64,000 nt of DNA from Sitta carolinensis (GCA_032173965.1 JAVUNC010000005.1:44068501-44132500), one strand, 5' to 3'. Positions 13,166-27,127 are shown, counted from the first letter of the stretch. Notes: generated by a model from the letters alone, not told the origin. Made by a program: numbers and translations.

Positions 13166-13803
13166 TAAAACGCTAATTAAGCTGTGACTTGCTCTCATTT
13201 TCTAGTATCAATTAATTAAGCATAATTTAAAATAACATAAAAGCAGGATAAAACATTAATGGTGACTGGAGGCAGCAACATGACAAATTACTTGAAGAAG
13301 AAAAAATATTTCATAATTTACTTGCTTCACAGAAGCAAAAATATAGCTCAAATATATACAAAAAAAATGATAATTATAGTTGAGTGGCCTTAATTCGTCA
13401 TTGACAAAAAACATTGGTTTCGCTACAATAATGAGAAGTAATACAGCAGTTCTTTTAAAATTCCACATATAGGATGATCATCCTCTGGTTTTTTATGTAT
13501 TACATTTATTGTACTTCTTGCCCTTTGCGAAGTATTACGAAAGGATATTTTGTTACTTTTGTAACTTTTAAACTTGTAAAATATTCAAGGGTGATTTCTG
13601 TGTGTTCTTCTAATTGCTTTCTTCCTGAAAATCTTAAGATATATTCAGTGCCTTAAGAACAAATTTCTTGAGCTCCAGAAAAAAATTACTGCATACTCAG
13701 AGATTTATTAAAGCATTAGAGTATCTGTACCTCTTGCTATGAATCAATACCAACATTCTTTTTCACAGAAAAATTAAATTAAACAACGAATGTAGGAAAT
13801 TAC

Positions 13804-13968
13804 CTAATCTGCTCCCATTTCTGGGCATTGCCATGAAAGAGCCGAGGCTGCCCCCGATGACGCTGTGTGGTCTCCGTAAAGGGGGCTTCTTGAAAGATCC
13901 CGTGTACTGGTGGAGAAAGGAGTGCATGCTGTGAGACGTTGGAGGCCTGCCATTCTTCACAATAGGCT
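13804..13968 (-). CDS. CDK17: CDK17 coding exon 3 (residues 40-94)
   Basis: This 165 bp exon starts with AG, completing Glu40 with the G from exon 2, carries 54 codons (PIVKNGRPPT to PRNGSRL), and ends with the G of Asp95. The acceptor on the minus strand is GAACTGTAG then AGCCTATT. The donor is AGATTAG then GTAATT at 13803/13802. Both flanking introns are phase 1, so skipping would keep the frame. The segment belongs to the unstructured N-terminal extension and is rich in Ser, His, Pro and Arg. It has a basic RRPHS site at Ser75 and a Gly/Ser stretch, VIGGSLGS. It matches mammalian CDK17 as I recall it, with no disruption. Read-through into intron 3 would end after about 13 codons. Confidence 0.95.
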
Positions 13969-16900
13969 CTACAGTTCACAAGGATCAAAATATTCATTGC
14001 CACAAGCAAGGAGGATTGTCAGGAACATGCCAGAAGAAAAAAAAGAAAGAAAAAAATGAGTCAGTAAATAGGAAATCACCAGTCTGGTAAAATTATCTTT
14101 CATGCTAAGAGCAGACTACCATACTATGGCCATTTCTCCATTAACAAACAAGAACAAAAACATGAAATTAAGTGTTACCCAAATTTAATTTTACTAAATC
14201 CTGTCACTGCGCTGCTGGACAAGTAAATGCCCTGAATATGCAGCCTTAGTATATCAATAAAACCAAAATACTGCAATTATTTTCTTCTGTCTTACTGCAC
14301 AATGCTTCATCTTTACTTTTTAACAGGACAGCTGTTAGATCAACTATGATGAGCAAATTCAACTATAAGCTTTTGAAAATAATCTCCCTCTTGAATTTCT
14401 TGTGACTCACTAGTACCAAAACCTTGCCACTGGAGATCTTTAAAAGTAATCGTACCTGCCTATACCGCCCAGAGCTGCCATGCCCTAATTAAGGTTATTA
14501 ACTTACAGGGTATTAGAAAAATTAAGCATTCAAGTTTTTATTTTGGCTTTCTACTGGATTGTGCTTCAGATGGTTCATAGAGAGTTTTAAAAGAAGTTAT
14601 TATCATTGATAAGCACTTTCTAAAAGAATGAAACGTTAGAATTTTTTAAATCCTATTTACAAGTGTGAGCAGAATTTGGGTATTCATGTTCCCTCAGCAA
14701 CCTGACTCCTCACACATGGACTAGCCCTTTAGGATAGACACAGTCCTAGAAGCAGGCTAACTCTGAAAACATGAGGGGTTTTTTTACCCCCTAAAAAAGC
14801 AGAACAGATGTCCACTTGCATTGACTGTCATGACAGTGGACTTAGCAGAACCACCAATGAAGTCATTCATACAAGAAAATAAAGACAAAATACTCTCACT
14901 TCAGAAAACGAGATCACAGTCATCTGGCAGCTACATGCAAGCACCCTCCCTTATACTAGAAAAAAAGAACACGAGCTATGCCCTAAAAACAGTAGAGATT
15001 CAAGTAAATTTATTTTTTCATTATTTTATTCTTCTTAACATTACATTCATGTTTGGTATTCTTCATAAGACAGAAAAGGCAGCAGCCATGCACTGAGCAA
15101 CCACTGTGAGTGCTACTGAATGGAGCAGCAGGGATGGGAGCCACTGCCCCCAGGGTGTGCTCAGAGCTTCCCTCATGTCTCCTGGGACAGGGAGCAGCCT
15201 GGGATGCTATTTCATCACTCCACCCTATATACCCACATGCAGGGATCCCAGAATCTTGCTTTCCCTACATACATTATTATGATTAGTCTGAAGCAGAAAC
15301 GGAAGCACATAGACAGAATTACTCAAGGACAGGTCAATGACCTTAAGAAATAATTATGCAAGGAATTTTTGCATATAAACATGAATAACACGTCAGACAA
15401 AAAACCCAAAAAAACATTAACTCAGCTGCTGCAGGGAAAAAATAAAAGCCCTGGGGAAAAAAAAAACAAAAACAACCAAAACATGCTGCAGGCTGAAAAC
15501 AGAAAGGACATGTCAGCACTGTTACAAACCTGCCTGCATTCTTCATAAACACAGCATTGGAGTGGGTGAACATGAGGAAAAATACACCACATAAATCTGT
15601 GTATATGTTTCTAAAGTATGACCACTGTCTTCAAACCTCTGCATATCGCTGTCCCAAATGCTTATTTCTTCTTCTAATAGTTTGCATCACCCTTTTGACT
15701 TAAGGGCTTAATAGTGGTACCAGCTTCCTTGAGGCTTGCCTTTAAACAGCAGATTTATCCTAGGGCAGCAGGCAGCAAATTCCTCATCATTTTTTAACAG
15801 AATCTTATTACTACTTCCACATGACAAGACACAGGTTTCACACTCAGCACTATTGTTTTTGGTAAGTCAACAACATCTGCCTTTTGCGTTCCAACTTTCT
15901 TGCTAATTTGATTTAAATTTGATTAATTTTCTAGCCTAAACACCTCACACTGAGTTTATGTGCAGTGGTAAACAAATGAATAGTACCGTGTATGTTATGG
16001 CTTTTGTCTACTCAGGCTAAAAGCAATCTACCTTCATGAACTGTGCAGCATGTGAAAGAGGCCAGAATTTATGAATACACTGAATGTCTATGTAGGTTTG
16101 AATTTTATGTTCATTACTAACATGACAGTGTGATGCACAGAGATGATTATTGAAAACATCTGTTCTCCTCGTGGTGCTGGTAAATTTGTATGTATTTTAC
16201 AGTTTAAAGTGAAATTGCTAAAATATACTAACATATGCAGAGTTCAGCTCAAATATAAGGATAAATACAGATCACATTAATAAAAAAAAATTAATAAATT
16301 TATATAAAAATGAAAGATAAATTGTTGCCATGATAAGATCCAATTATACAGAAATAACTTTTGTTCATCATAGGGAACTATTACCTTCCTTTACTGTCCT
16401 AAGTACTGTACTAAATTGTGGAGCCCATTATAAAATTTTGCAACAAAAATTTAGGTCATGTAGTAGGACAGGCGTAACAACTAGCAGACAAAGAAATGAA
16501 GGTTACAAAACCACTCACATGACACTGTATTTCTGACTAAGACAAGTATTAATACTACTTGTTTATAAATGGGGGTTTAAAATCCTGATATATGTTAATT
16601 TGCAGAAAGGAGTGACTGCACAGCATATTATGGTATAACACACAGGCTTATGTTTTGTAAAGTATATTTGTTATAAACAATTCAGTGTGCATTGGTGTAT
16701 GCTAGGAGCTTCTAAAGACACGGTTGCATGAATTCTGCATTATGTCCCTGCCAATGTGACAGTAACAGCCAAAAGCTGGAACAAATATTGAAAATGATCA
16801 AGAAACTCTTGCTGGAAATTAATTTACAAGACTGTTTATTACAGTTTTTATGCATTTATGAGATACAAGACTTAAAGTGCTTTTGAAAAAAACTACTTTC

Positions 16901-19900
16901 TCTTCTCCAAAGACACAGAAGTAGTTCTTTTGAAGTTACGATTTCATTTAATTAATTTCATTTTTTCCAGAATTATTAATATGTTGAATCACTACATTTA
17001 AAGTACAACATTGCAGCTATAAGATGCGAGTTTAGTCAACTGTCTGGCCTTGAATAAAATGAGTCTAAACCGTAAAAGTTATATGCCTTTACTACATATA
17101 TCTATGAAAACTGTCTCTTATAATTTTATTTCTGTGATTATAGGTTTGTCTTTAAAAAATGTTTCCCCCATATAAATGTTTTCCCCTGTATAAAACATTC
17201 CTTACTTTAGTGTCACTGTACTTGACACAGTAACCACGTGCTGCTGTTGGTTTAATATTCAGCTACAGGCAAAATGAATGATAAAAATTAAAAGGTGAGT
17301 AAAAAACCACTATGAAATTCACTGTGCAAGTGTGTGAATCTACTGCATTTTGAGATCATGCACAAATCCGATCTTCCTCTTCCCCCTAGATTACAACAGC
17401 AGAAGCATGATACAACCCACAGACTCAGTGGAGGGCTGAAGAGGGCACCTGGGAATCCACTGCATCCACCACCTCCTTCAGCGTCAGAGTGAAAAAGCCA
17501 GCCGTGGCAGGTTGCATACTCCACACTTTCACATTCTTCTGTGAAAACTCCCTGCCACAGGATGCTGCAACTACTCAAACTTGCAAGACTCAAGGGGAGA
17601 CTGAACAAGCAACCTGCTCAGGGTTACTAACCACAGAGAGAGAGACCTGCCTAGTTCAGTAACTCTCTGAGCTAGAAACTGATACAGTACACTGGGGAAA
17701 GGATGTTTTACTTTGGGCTCTAATCTTACACTTGTCCTCAAATGTCATCCTCAGAGACTAGAGAACAGACAGGCAGAACTCCAGTTATCCTTACAGCACA
17801 AGACTTCTGCAGCACCTGGACACTTCCCTTGTGTTGGCTGTCACTGGCACAACCATTCCAGTAAGGGTTGTATTAACCATTTATCTCCAGCTCTCCTCAC
17901 CCTACTCTATAATCTCTAACTCCAAACTGATAAAACAAACTGATATGGAAAACAAGCTGACATAGAGACTTCTCAGTGGTTCTTTTAAAATTGTTTTTCA
18001 TCAGTTGCTACTATATTCTCCTCCTATTTCGGCTACTGCTCGTGTAATCTTGGACTCATCTTTCAATGACTGCCATTTTAAACCTTTCATTTCTTAAGCA
18101 GCCAACAAAGCTATCATGCAAATCTAGTATTTAAGTGTGAAAGAAGTTAAAAAACATTCTCAATGAGAATATTTATAAATATTATACTGATGTACAGGAT
18201 GACCACAGAGTTTTCTTTTCATTGTCCCTGAACAATTCTTGCAATAGACAGCGTTTAAAAAAGTACATCTACATATGCACATTAGTTTTTTATCTACAAA
18301 AACACACACTCCTTTTTTTAAATGCCACATCCCTGTTATTTTGCCTAAGTATGTGCCTTCAGCAAGGTTTAAAATTGAGCAATGCATGGTGACTGTGCAC
18401 TGTTATATTACTTGATGTTCAAGTTTGGTGAATGCTCAGCTAAAACCCTTTATATAATTTGGATCATTTTCTTGTACGTCTCACAGTCACTCAAACTTCC
18501 ATTACTATTGGCATAACCCAAAATAAATACAACAGCACTGTTCAAAGAAAACACTGTTTGAAATACAATCAGCCTGGCTTGATACTGGTATAAGAGTTGC
18601 TAGATCATGAAATGTTTTGGAATACATAGAAATATTTTAAGAAAACACTGTACCCAGTAAGGTACCACTGCTTTGTAAGCTTGAAATAATGCCAACACCA
18701 ATGCTAACAAACATACAAACCCAGAAAACAACACAAATGAACCACTGAAATAGTTCAATTGTGAAGTGGCATAAATACATGTTTGAACATAAGTGGAACA
18801 TTTTTTTTTTCTTCATAATTATGAAAACTGCCAGAGTCAAGTAGAACAGCAGTGTATATAATGAAGAAACCTGTCTGAGGAATTAACTAAACCCCACCAG
18901 TTTATAAAGATGTCTCCTCTTCTTCCTCTAACTGCAATTTAGATTAACCACAAACCTTGACCTCAAATTACTCCTGAGTTATGCAATTTTTCAATTAATC
19001 CACATGTTTCTTTTCCTCATCCACCTATGATAACAAAGACCCACACTACCACTTTCTTTTCCTGTGCTGGATTAACTTAACTGGATTTATTTAAGCTGAG
19101 CTCCAGAGAGCCTGCAGAACTGCCTGGAATTTCTTTGCACAGCCTCAGCAACTGACATACTGTCACACGTCAGTCAGCTGGTGGATTAAAGAAAGTGTTT
19201 TCATTAGGAAGGTAAGTGCATTTTAAAACACTTTTTATGAATATATATTATCACATACTCAACTAACTCTTTTTTTATGTCGCGTGAGTACCTCTATCAT
19301 GTGACAAAGAGATCAAGCTGTTTTTCAGATTTCACTGCCTAAATTTTGCAATGTTATTTTCTTCAACTAGCTTTAATAAAGAATTAAATCACCAGTCATA
19401 TAAGGTGACATTTTCCCTTAAATCAAACATCTCTGACAGAGCTGAGTGTCTGCAAAACAATATTTGATCACACAAACACTATCCATTCCGGACATGCAAA
19501 CCATATAAATATGTATTTTAAATTCAGATAAATAAAGTTAAATACACACGTGGAGATTTTCTTATCAATGTAAGAGACATTGGAGACTTAGCATTTATGA
19601 TTACTGATTTGGGTATAGAATGGGGACTGGATCCAGGCATGTTCCATATTCTAAGTAAGGATGAATCTTTGTGCCTGCTACAATGCACTGCTTCTACCAA
19701 AAATGTGGCTTGAGGTTCTTCCCCCCTGCCCCCCAACAAAAAAAGAAATGTAATTCTGACTTAGGTTTTTAAATTAGATCTCTATCACTACAGTTGCTGG
19801 CAGAAGGATGGAGGAAGAACCTCACTTGGCACTTTCAGCTGCAATTTGACTTTGGACTGGCTCAACTGTAACAAAATCCCACTAAATGTCTCGAGAATCC

Positions 19901-22900
19901 ACTACTGGATTTTATAGGACAGGATCCAATGTAGTTTTTCTTCCACCACCTTGACCTCACCCTTGCTCCAGAAAACTTCCAAGGTTTTTGTTTATCATTT
20001 CCAATTTGATAGAGAATTGAAAAATGTAAAAAATCCACACTTGTGAACTTAAATATACATTCTCTGAACAATTTGCATTCATGAAGCTTGTGATGCATCA
20101 TCACAACCTTTTAAAACTATTTATGTGGGCTTCTCAAAAACCACTGTTATATAACTTATTCATATTTCAGCATCATCTACTACACATTCATTTACCTGAT
20201 CTGAATGTTAGGCTCTGCGAATGACTATTCAGTTTTTACATAATAAAACCTGGGGTTTTTTTGACTTGAAATAAAGAATATTTTAACAAACTGCTGAAGA
20301 AGCTGTTGTCAAGAAGTCCTTTATTTCTTCAGAAAATATAGAATGTAAGCAGGTGAATTTCTGATATTATAGAATTGGTATCATGCACTGTATAATATTT
20401 AATTACATTGCTGTAAGGCAGTCAGACCCACTCAGTAAAATTAATTGATTGCAGGTAACAGCTTCCATACAGGATAAATTTAAATAACCTAAACCAGCAA
20501 TATGCTTGCTATATATTTACTCTCCAGGAGCTGGATGAGGAACACTATAAAATACTGTTTATTTATAGATTATTTCATGGGATTGTTTCCTTGGATTCTG
20601 TTATGTGATACCCAAGAAAACATTAAGTCACTCTAAAAATGGAACAACCACTCAATACCATTTAAACCAGTATTTTTCATTAAATGGTAAGATGAAATCT
20701 TCAAACTACTGAACATTACAAATTTAAAAATCTGGCAAAACTTCAAGGGATTATTTCCATTGCTCAAATTAATCCATTTGAGTACAGCAGTCATTCCAGA
20801 GCAAATGTTCTTTACCTGCACAACACAAGGCAAAAAAATCTTGGTAGAACGTTTGAAAAAATATGCTAATGTAACCCTGAAGAAGCACAGCACAGCTATC
20901 ACTTTCACTTCCTCTGAGAAATGAAGTACCTCAGTTATTAAAATGGCACTGTAATGTCCCATAAACCATTTTTTTTTTTTTTTTTTTAATTTAGGACAGA
21001 AAGGACAGAAATTTTTCCATCTGTTTAAAATACAAAAACTATGCACAAAACCAAAGTACAAATATGCAAGGCAAAGAATGAGAACATGACATCTAAAAAA
21101 CACTATAAAAAGCCTTTCAAAGTTGACTTCATGCAGAGTGAGGTTTTGCCTTCAGTCTGGGTACCAAAGCAATAAAGATCACAATCAAGTGAAATATATT
21201 CAAAATCAAACCTCCATCTTTAAGATTTACGTATTTCAAACTGCTTAGAAGTTAATTCTCACACAGTATTTTTGGTCAACAGAACCTGTACTGGAACATG
21301 GTAGTTCTGTACCTCAAATCATATAAGCATAACACACCATGGGTTTAAAACCATAACTGCAAAAGGCATCACACTACACCAAAATACTTCAGAAAAATAT
21401 TTCTGCTACAATTTAATTCAATGTCAGTCAATACCACAGTCAAGATACAAGTATCCCTGGCCTGTACCCTTGCACTCACACAAAACTCCCTGTGCAAACA
21501 TCTGTGAGACCACGCTGGCAACCAAACCAGAGAACAGAGGATCTGGCTCCTTTCTGCCCTACTTTCAGAAACAGTATTGGCTAGTTATGTGTATTTTACT
21601 TTTCTGTACTTAATGACTCCACCTGAATATCATTTGAGAAAAAAATCTCTGCATATTCATCAGTGAGCCTACACTAAGAGAAATCTGGTGTATTTAGAGA
21701 GTTCACTTCTGCATCTAAACATGATGTTCCCGGCCAAACTTGTATTTCACTTCTAAGGAAAACATTTATGAGTGGACAAAGCCCTCCCACAGCTCTCCAA
21801 GCCTATAGGTCTCTGCAGCATGCTTTCAGGCACTGAATTTTCATGCTCATTTCACTTTATAAGCACTTCCACATATGTACAGAACCTCTAGATTTTGTGG
21901 GAAGAAGCAAATTAAAACAGAAGGGAAGAAAGAACACTATGTTGTGCAGCGTATGTGGGATGGAGAAACCATACTGAACAGTAATAACAAAAATGGATGC
22001 AGACCACAGCATAGAAGGGTACAAACAGACTAAAAAACATTGCCAGTACAGTGTAAACGACAGTACAAGGATCAGTGTTTAGCTGTGACCAATTACTACC
22101 AGTAATCTGTAGCTCTAGGCTGAGCTCTCGCAGTTCTGGGGATTTCTTCTCCCCCAACCCGCCCACGTCTTCATACCGATACTTTCCTCCAACATCAACA
22201 GAGAAATTTTACAAATTTATTACCAGCAAGCATTTCATATTTTCAATTCAAGAACACTGTCTTGAAAATATGTTGCAACACACTGTTTTCCTTCCACACT
22301 CAAGGAATTATACATAGCAGATGGAATGGGAATTTCTCAGCTCTGCTGAAGATGACATGAAATGATTAAAACTACAAAGGCATTTGGATGTTCTGAGACA
22401 GTATCGCAATGTGTTAATTTTTATAAACATTCATCCCTCTTATTCAGAGTGTTAACTAGTCATTAATTCCTTAAACCTAAAAAACACTTACGCACTTTAC
22501 CGTAGCTGATCCTTCCATTATTACTCACACCTGTAAAATTACAAAAAAATTATGCAAGTGTTCATGAGACTGGATCCTATGATCATATCACTGAGCTAAA
22601 AGAGACCAAATGGAGATAAGCATTATTTTACAAATTCATGTAGCCATTTCTATCAGAACTTCATCTTTTTTTTTGTTTATTCTGTACATGTGAATTTATC
22701 TGTACCAAAACACCCAACAAAATAGTATGCTTTCCAAGTTACTTATAAATTAATGCAAGAGCTGTGTATCTATTCTGGAATGCATCTTGCAATTATTCTT
22801 AAAAGCAAGCTTGGATTTTGGACAATGCACTTCATAATATTAGACAATACAGCCACATTTTTTGCTTTCATTAGAGATCATATGTATCTGAAGTATTTGC

Positions 22901-25900
22901 ATAAATTTTACACTTAATTAAGATTTAAATATGCATGATTTGGATGTTACTCCTAGCCAAATTTCATTAGCATGTCATTGCCAGAGAAAAATTTCAGGGG
23001 CAAATTTACTTCTCAACTCCTAAAAATTACCATTCAATATTTTTAATATTAATCTAAATACAAATATTAAGGTAAAATCTAGAATTAAAAAACCAAGCCA
23101 GCACATTGTTAGCATGACAAATTAAAAATAAACAACAAATCCACCTAGTTGGTTTTATATGTTGAAACATCAGAGACCATGAAAAGCTTTTGTCCTTAGA
23201 TAAAAGATTAGCCCGAAGTATACTTCACACAGTCCACAGTTCATAAGGCTTCAGATATATTATTAGGTATTTCACTGGTCCCTCTATTTTTATGGTTTAT
23301 GACCTGATTTGGCAGTGCTTCCTCGCCCAGAAGCCAATTATGATAAACATCATTCATAAGAAAGATTTAATTATATACTGGTTTCTGGTCACTAAATAAT
23401 TTGATAGTGTTCCAAAAAACCCAAACCCAATGGTTATTCTATATTCAGTGCAACAGCTATGTGCTACTGCATTGAACAATATGGGTTGATCCCTGCTAAT
23501 CCCATTTTGCTGCTCATGGATGAGTGATGCATACTGAGATTGTACTGACATCACACGATGAAGGAGGCTGTGCATTAAATGAGACTGCATACAAAAGGGT
23601 AGCTGATTCGGTGGTACTAATGCACTGCAAAGAAATCAAAAGTTATGGATCTATTTTTATGTCCGTGAACTACAAATGGGACAATTTGTTCTACATTAGG
23701 AGTACTGTTCTTTGAATCTTGAAACAACCCACTCGAGCTGGAGCTAATGACAAGGTGGGCCTCTGGATGGGAGCTGCAGTTAACTTGAAATTACAGGCAA
23801 TTTTTGTGGGAGAAGAAACATTTGGCAGGGGCCTGAACAACAGAGGTTAATTGCTAAAGGTGACCATAAAGAAAGGTTCCTAGGACTAGGCACAAGTGAT
23901 CTACTCATTAGCAGTGCTGAACTGCAACTTATAATAAAGATTTTTACAGGAGATATCTATCTATCTACTGTATTTCACAGGATATAAATCAGATGGAGAT
24001 GAGTCTGGATTCTAGGACTGCACAGATGTGGTGGCTTTCCATAGACAAACAGTCTCTACAATCTCTATAACCCAGTAACCAGCTGTTTCCCAGGAAGGAA
24101 AAAAAATAGCATGTATAAAATTATAGCCCTCAGTGAGCAGAGCCATCAGCATGGAATGACAGGAGACAAGATGAGCAATTTTCTAGAAAGAAAAAGTTAA
24201 AACAAAAGAATTGGACAATAACAATAGAATTAAATTCTGCTGTAAAGTCTTCAGCAATTAGGATCTAGTCTTGCCTTGTGACCTGATATGCAGATTCTGT
24301 GCCCTTCAACTCTTATTTCTCAAGATCATTATGTAATGCTTGAAAATAAAGCACACATGAAGAATCGCTTTCTGAAGATTATTTGTGTCCCTAACTCTGA
24401 TTCTCTGCAGATTAATATATTGGCAAGCCTTTGATTTACTACAGTGTTTTTTAAGTTTCTTTAGGAACAGAGTCAAAGCCTATTAACTGGGCACATTTGT
24501 TTCTCTGTTCCACAGGGTAAAGTAGCTGTTTATTTTTAAAAGCAGAATTAAGGAGACGGTTACCCCTGCCTCCTGAGATCAGCACCATCACAGTAAAGGA
24601 TGCACTTTCAAGATAATGCAGCTATCACTTTATAAAATACTCTTCAAGAGACTACATCGTCTCATGTGTCTTGGCTGGATATTTACAGTTAGTGGAGTCT
24701 TTTTAGCACTGTGATTTTGTAAGATGCCAAGGCAAACCTTTCTCTTTAAGCACTCCTTTGTAAGAAATTTTTTTTAAATGTCTGCTGAAGGATTTTTTCC
24801 AGTCAATGTTCTTTACTAAACTGGCCTTTCAACAAAAGAGAAAAATAATTTCTTGGCTGTTTTTCCAATAATTGTTGTTGCCCAAAGTCCAATCCCTGCA
24901 GTTGTCTAAAAAAATACTCTTTCCAAAATACCTTAATCTGTGGGAAAACTAGAGCATCCTTTAGAAAAGCAAGACTAGCTAGAGCAGCAAGCATTTTCCA
25001 ACCCTACTTTTAAGAAAAGCAGGGTCGGAAAAAAAAGGAAAAAAAACAAATGTAGTATCTTACTCGCAGATAAGAAGTAATTAACGCTCTAGAATTGAAA
25101 AGGAGCAACTTTTTTTTAATGACGTGAAATGGTGAGTTAAAGGCGAGGCACAGCAAAGTACAGTTTATACTCTTTGTCTTCTTTCAAGAGGACTGACAAC
25201 ACCTTGAGCGTATCCAAGAAGACTGTACTAAGGCATCAACAACATTCTGCATATATAAGCATAGCATACATTTTTATGACAATTTTAATATGTAAGATTT
25301 CTTTTGGCCAATGAATTACCATGGAAAGCAAATAAAAAGAGCACTAAAAGCTGAGTAAGTAATTTGCAATTAGGAACATTTTGTTGAATTGTCTTTTTTA
25401 CTTATTTTAACACTTGGAGTATCTACTGACAAGTTAAGCTCATCATAGTTTGGCAATAAGCATGCAGACATCCAAATATTACTGTTTGGGATTATTCTCA
25501 GATAAATATTATAAGCTGCAAATGGTTTCATAAATGCTTTAAGATGGCATAAGCTCATGCTTCTGTAAACAAGTTATGGTGTTCTCTGTCCCTCGAGCTG
25601 ACACCCAGGACATGGTTCAGTTTAAGGTAAAATGTTTTTATTCTTCCTGGATCCAGTAAAGCAATTCAGCAGCCCAGTTCAGTACACTCACGGCTGCTGG
25701 TAATAATTTTTTCATGCTCATTTCTCAGTGTGAAAGTAACATTCTTTGCACTTATTTATACAATGAAATTAATCTTGCAGAAGTATATACAGGTCTGAAA
25801 ATATATGCATCAGTAACAAAGGCGAATACAAGTGAAATCATGTGGGACAACTCAGTGTCTCAGAAAGGACTTAATAGATATCAGTGCAAAAATCCTGCAA

Positions 25901-27009
25901 TTGTTACTCCAGAGTAGACCTGTAGTATCAACAAATAAAAAAGTTGTAATAAACCTTGTCTCCCAAAATACTGGACATGGCCAAATAGTAAAAACAGGAC
26001 AACAGCAATGAATTTACCAGGGATTAAACGTAAAAATGAAAAACATAATTAGCTTTGTTTTGTCAAAGGTAAATTCTGCTTCCAAAATCTTGGTACGCAA
26101 CATATCTTGAATGGAGTTTTAAAAATCTGCAGGGCAAATTCCATTGTCTCTACCTCTGCTCAAATTTCCTGGCCCTGTCAATATTCAGTCGGAAAATTCA
26201 GAATGTTTTAGTGTCGTGAAGTGGGAGAAAAATAAAACTCAGATCTCTTGATAAATGAAAAAGTCTTAGATATCAGCAAAGCCAAAAATAAGACTAATCA
26301 GCACTGAAGATGAAATATGACTTAAATGCTGCAGCCCAGAAAACAGAACAAGCAACAACACCTCTTCCAGTCATCATTACTGCAGATTGCATCCAAAAGC
26401 GGCATCATCACTAATGTGGACTTTACAGCAGCTGGCATTTATGGGATCAGCCAAAGACTTACATAAGAATATAGGGACAATAGGTTATCCTGCATCTTTA
26501 TACTGATGAAGAGAAGTACTACTGAGAGACATGAAGAGAGGACAGAATTTAGACTACTGTACTGCATCACCAATGTAAGGTAAATAGTTTTATATTGAAC
26601 GCTTAAGAAATTATTCAATCATATTACTAAATAATGATTTTGAGAACAGACTGAATTTGAAGCCATATGAAGCTGATGTGAGACCCACTAAATCCATACA
26701 ATGGGTTTATATACTGCAAGAGCATCTATAAGCCTTGCTGCACAAAACATAAAAAGACAAATTTAGGAAGCTTTTGATAAATAGCTGTATAACAGTTCAA
26801 TACCAAAGCAAACCAAACCAATATGTAATAATGTATCAACCTGTTGAAAGAACTACGGTAGCAAAACAAAAGATAAATAAAATTTAAAAAAAAGAGGTTA
26901 ATGACAAAGTCCCTGCAACTGTGAAAACTGAAATAAACCGCAGCAACGCTCACTTGAATAGGGCCTGACAAAATTCTTACATTTTCTACAAAGTGGAAGA
27001 TATGCTTAC
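13969..27009 (-). other. CDK17: CDK17 intron 2
   Basis: This 13.0 kb phase-1 intron lies between exons 2 and 3. I see no gene and no clear interspersed repeat in it. It holds a T19 tract at 20969-20987, several A-rich runs, two relatively GC-rich unexplained patches (about 15097-15260 and 17395-17620), and a consensus plus-strand donor-like site at 19209-19217. Open frames here are short and low-complexity. The one at 20633-21103 on the minus strand exists partly because it reads through the T19 tract as lysines. Confidence 0.85.
20969..20987. repeat. T19 homopolymer (A19 on the transcribed strand)
   Basis: This is an uninterrupted run of 19 T. In the CDK17 transcript it is an A-tract in intron 2. 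No repeat body is recognisable next to it, so it could be a simple homopolymer or the tail of an old retrocopy. Confidence 0.85.
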
Positions 27010-27127
27010 CATTATCTTTGCTACTGTTTTCTTCAATTGTCATTTGTTCTGCTAGCTCAGACAGTGATTCATCAATGGTCTGGCTTCCTCGCAAGGTTAA
27101 GGAAAGTCTTCTCTTAAATTTTTTCAT
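27010..27127 (-). CDS. CDK17: CDK17 coding part of exon 2 (start codon, residues 1-39)
   Basis: The start codon is at 27127-27125 (minus strand), followed by 39 codons, MKKFKRRLSL through EENSSKDN, and one G that begins Glu40. The donor is GATAATG then GTAAGC, with GT at 27009/27008. This start is chosen because it is the first ATG in the exon, matches the known CDK17 N-terminus, and is preceded only by short 5' UTR. The peptide is very basic for its first 14 residues, with a basophilic-kinase RRLS site at Ser9, and then acidic (DESLSELAEQMTIEE). Family knowledge: Ser9 is a reported phosphosite in mammalian CDK17. The reading frame stays open into intron 2 to about 26726, which I treat as chance. 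Confidence 0.96.

Larger units (their letters stand above)
7648..13803 (-). other. CDK17: CDK17 intron 3
   Basis: This 6.2 kb phase-1 intron separates exons 3 and 4. It contains a tandem pair of near-palindromes at 8132-8175, a three-copy A-rich GTCAG repeat near 11115-11148, a CR1 3'-end fragment at 12498-12588, and an unidentified plus-strand coding-like segment at 12999-13165. The rest is AT-rich sequence in which I see no gene. Confidence 0.85.

Noticed and set aside
20633..21103. 156-codon minus-strand open frame in intron 2
   Set aside because: It includes a poly-lysine stretch made by the T19 tract and is otherwise Phe/Cys/Leu-rich noise, with no start context or homology I recognise.
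25577..25700. Possible LTR or old repeat fragment around the CTCGAGCTGACACCCAGGAC segment
   Set aside because: No terminal TG/CA pair, target-site duplication or internal retroviral sequence could be seen.
26726..27009. Exon 2 reading frame continuing 94 codons into intron 2
   Set aside because: The donor GTAAGC at 27009 is strong and the joined frame to exon 3 reproduces the CDK17 protein. The intronic extension is low-complexity.
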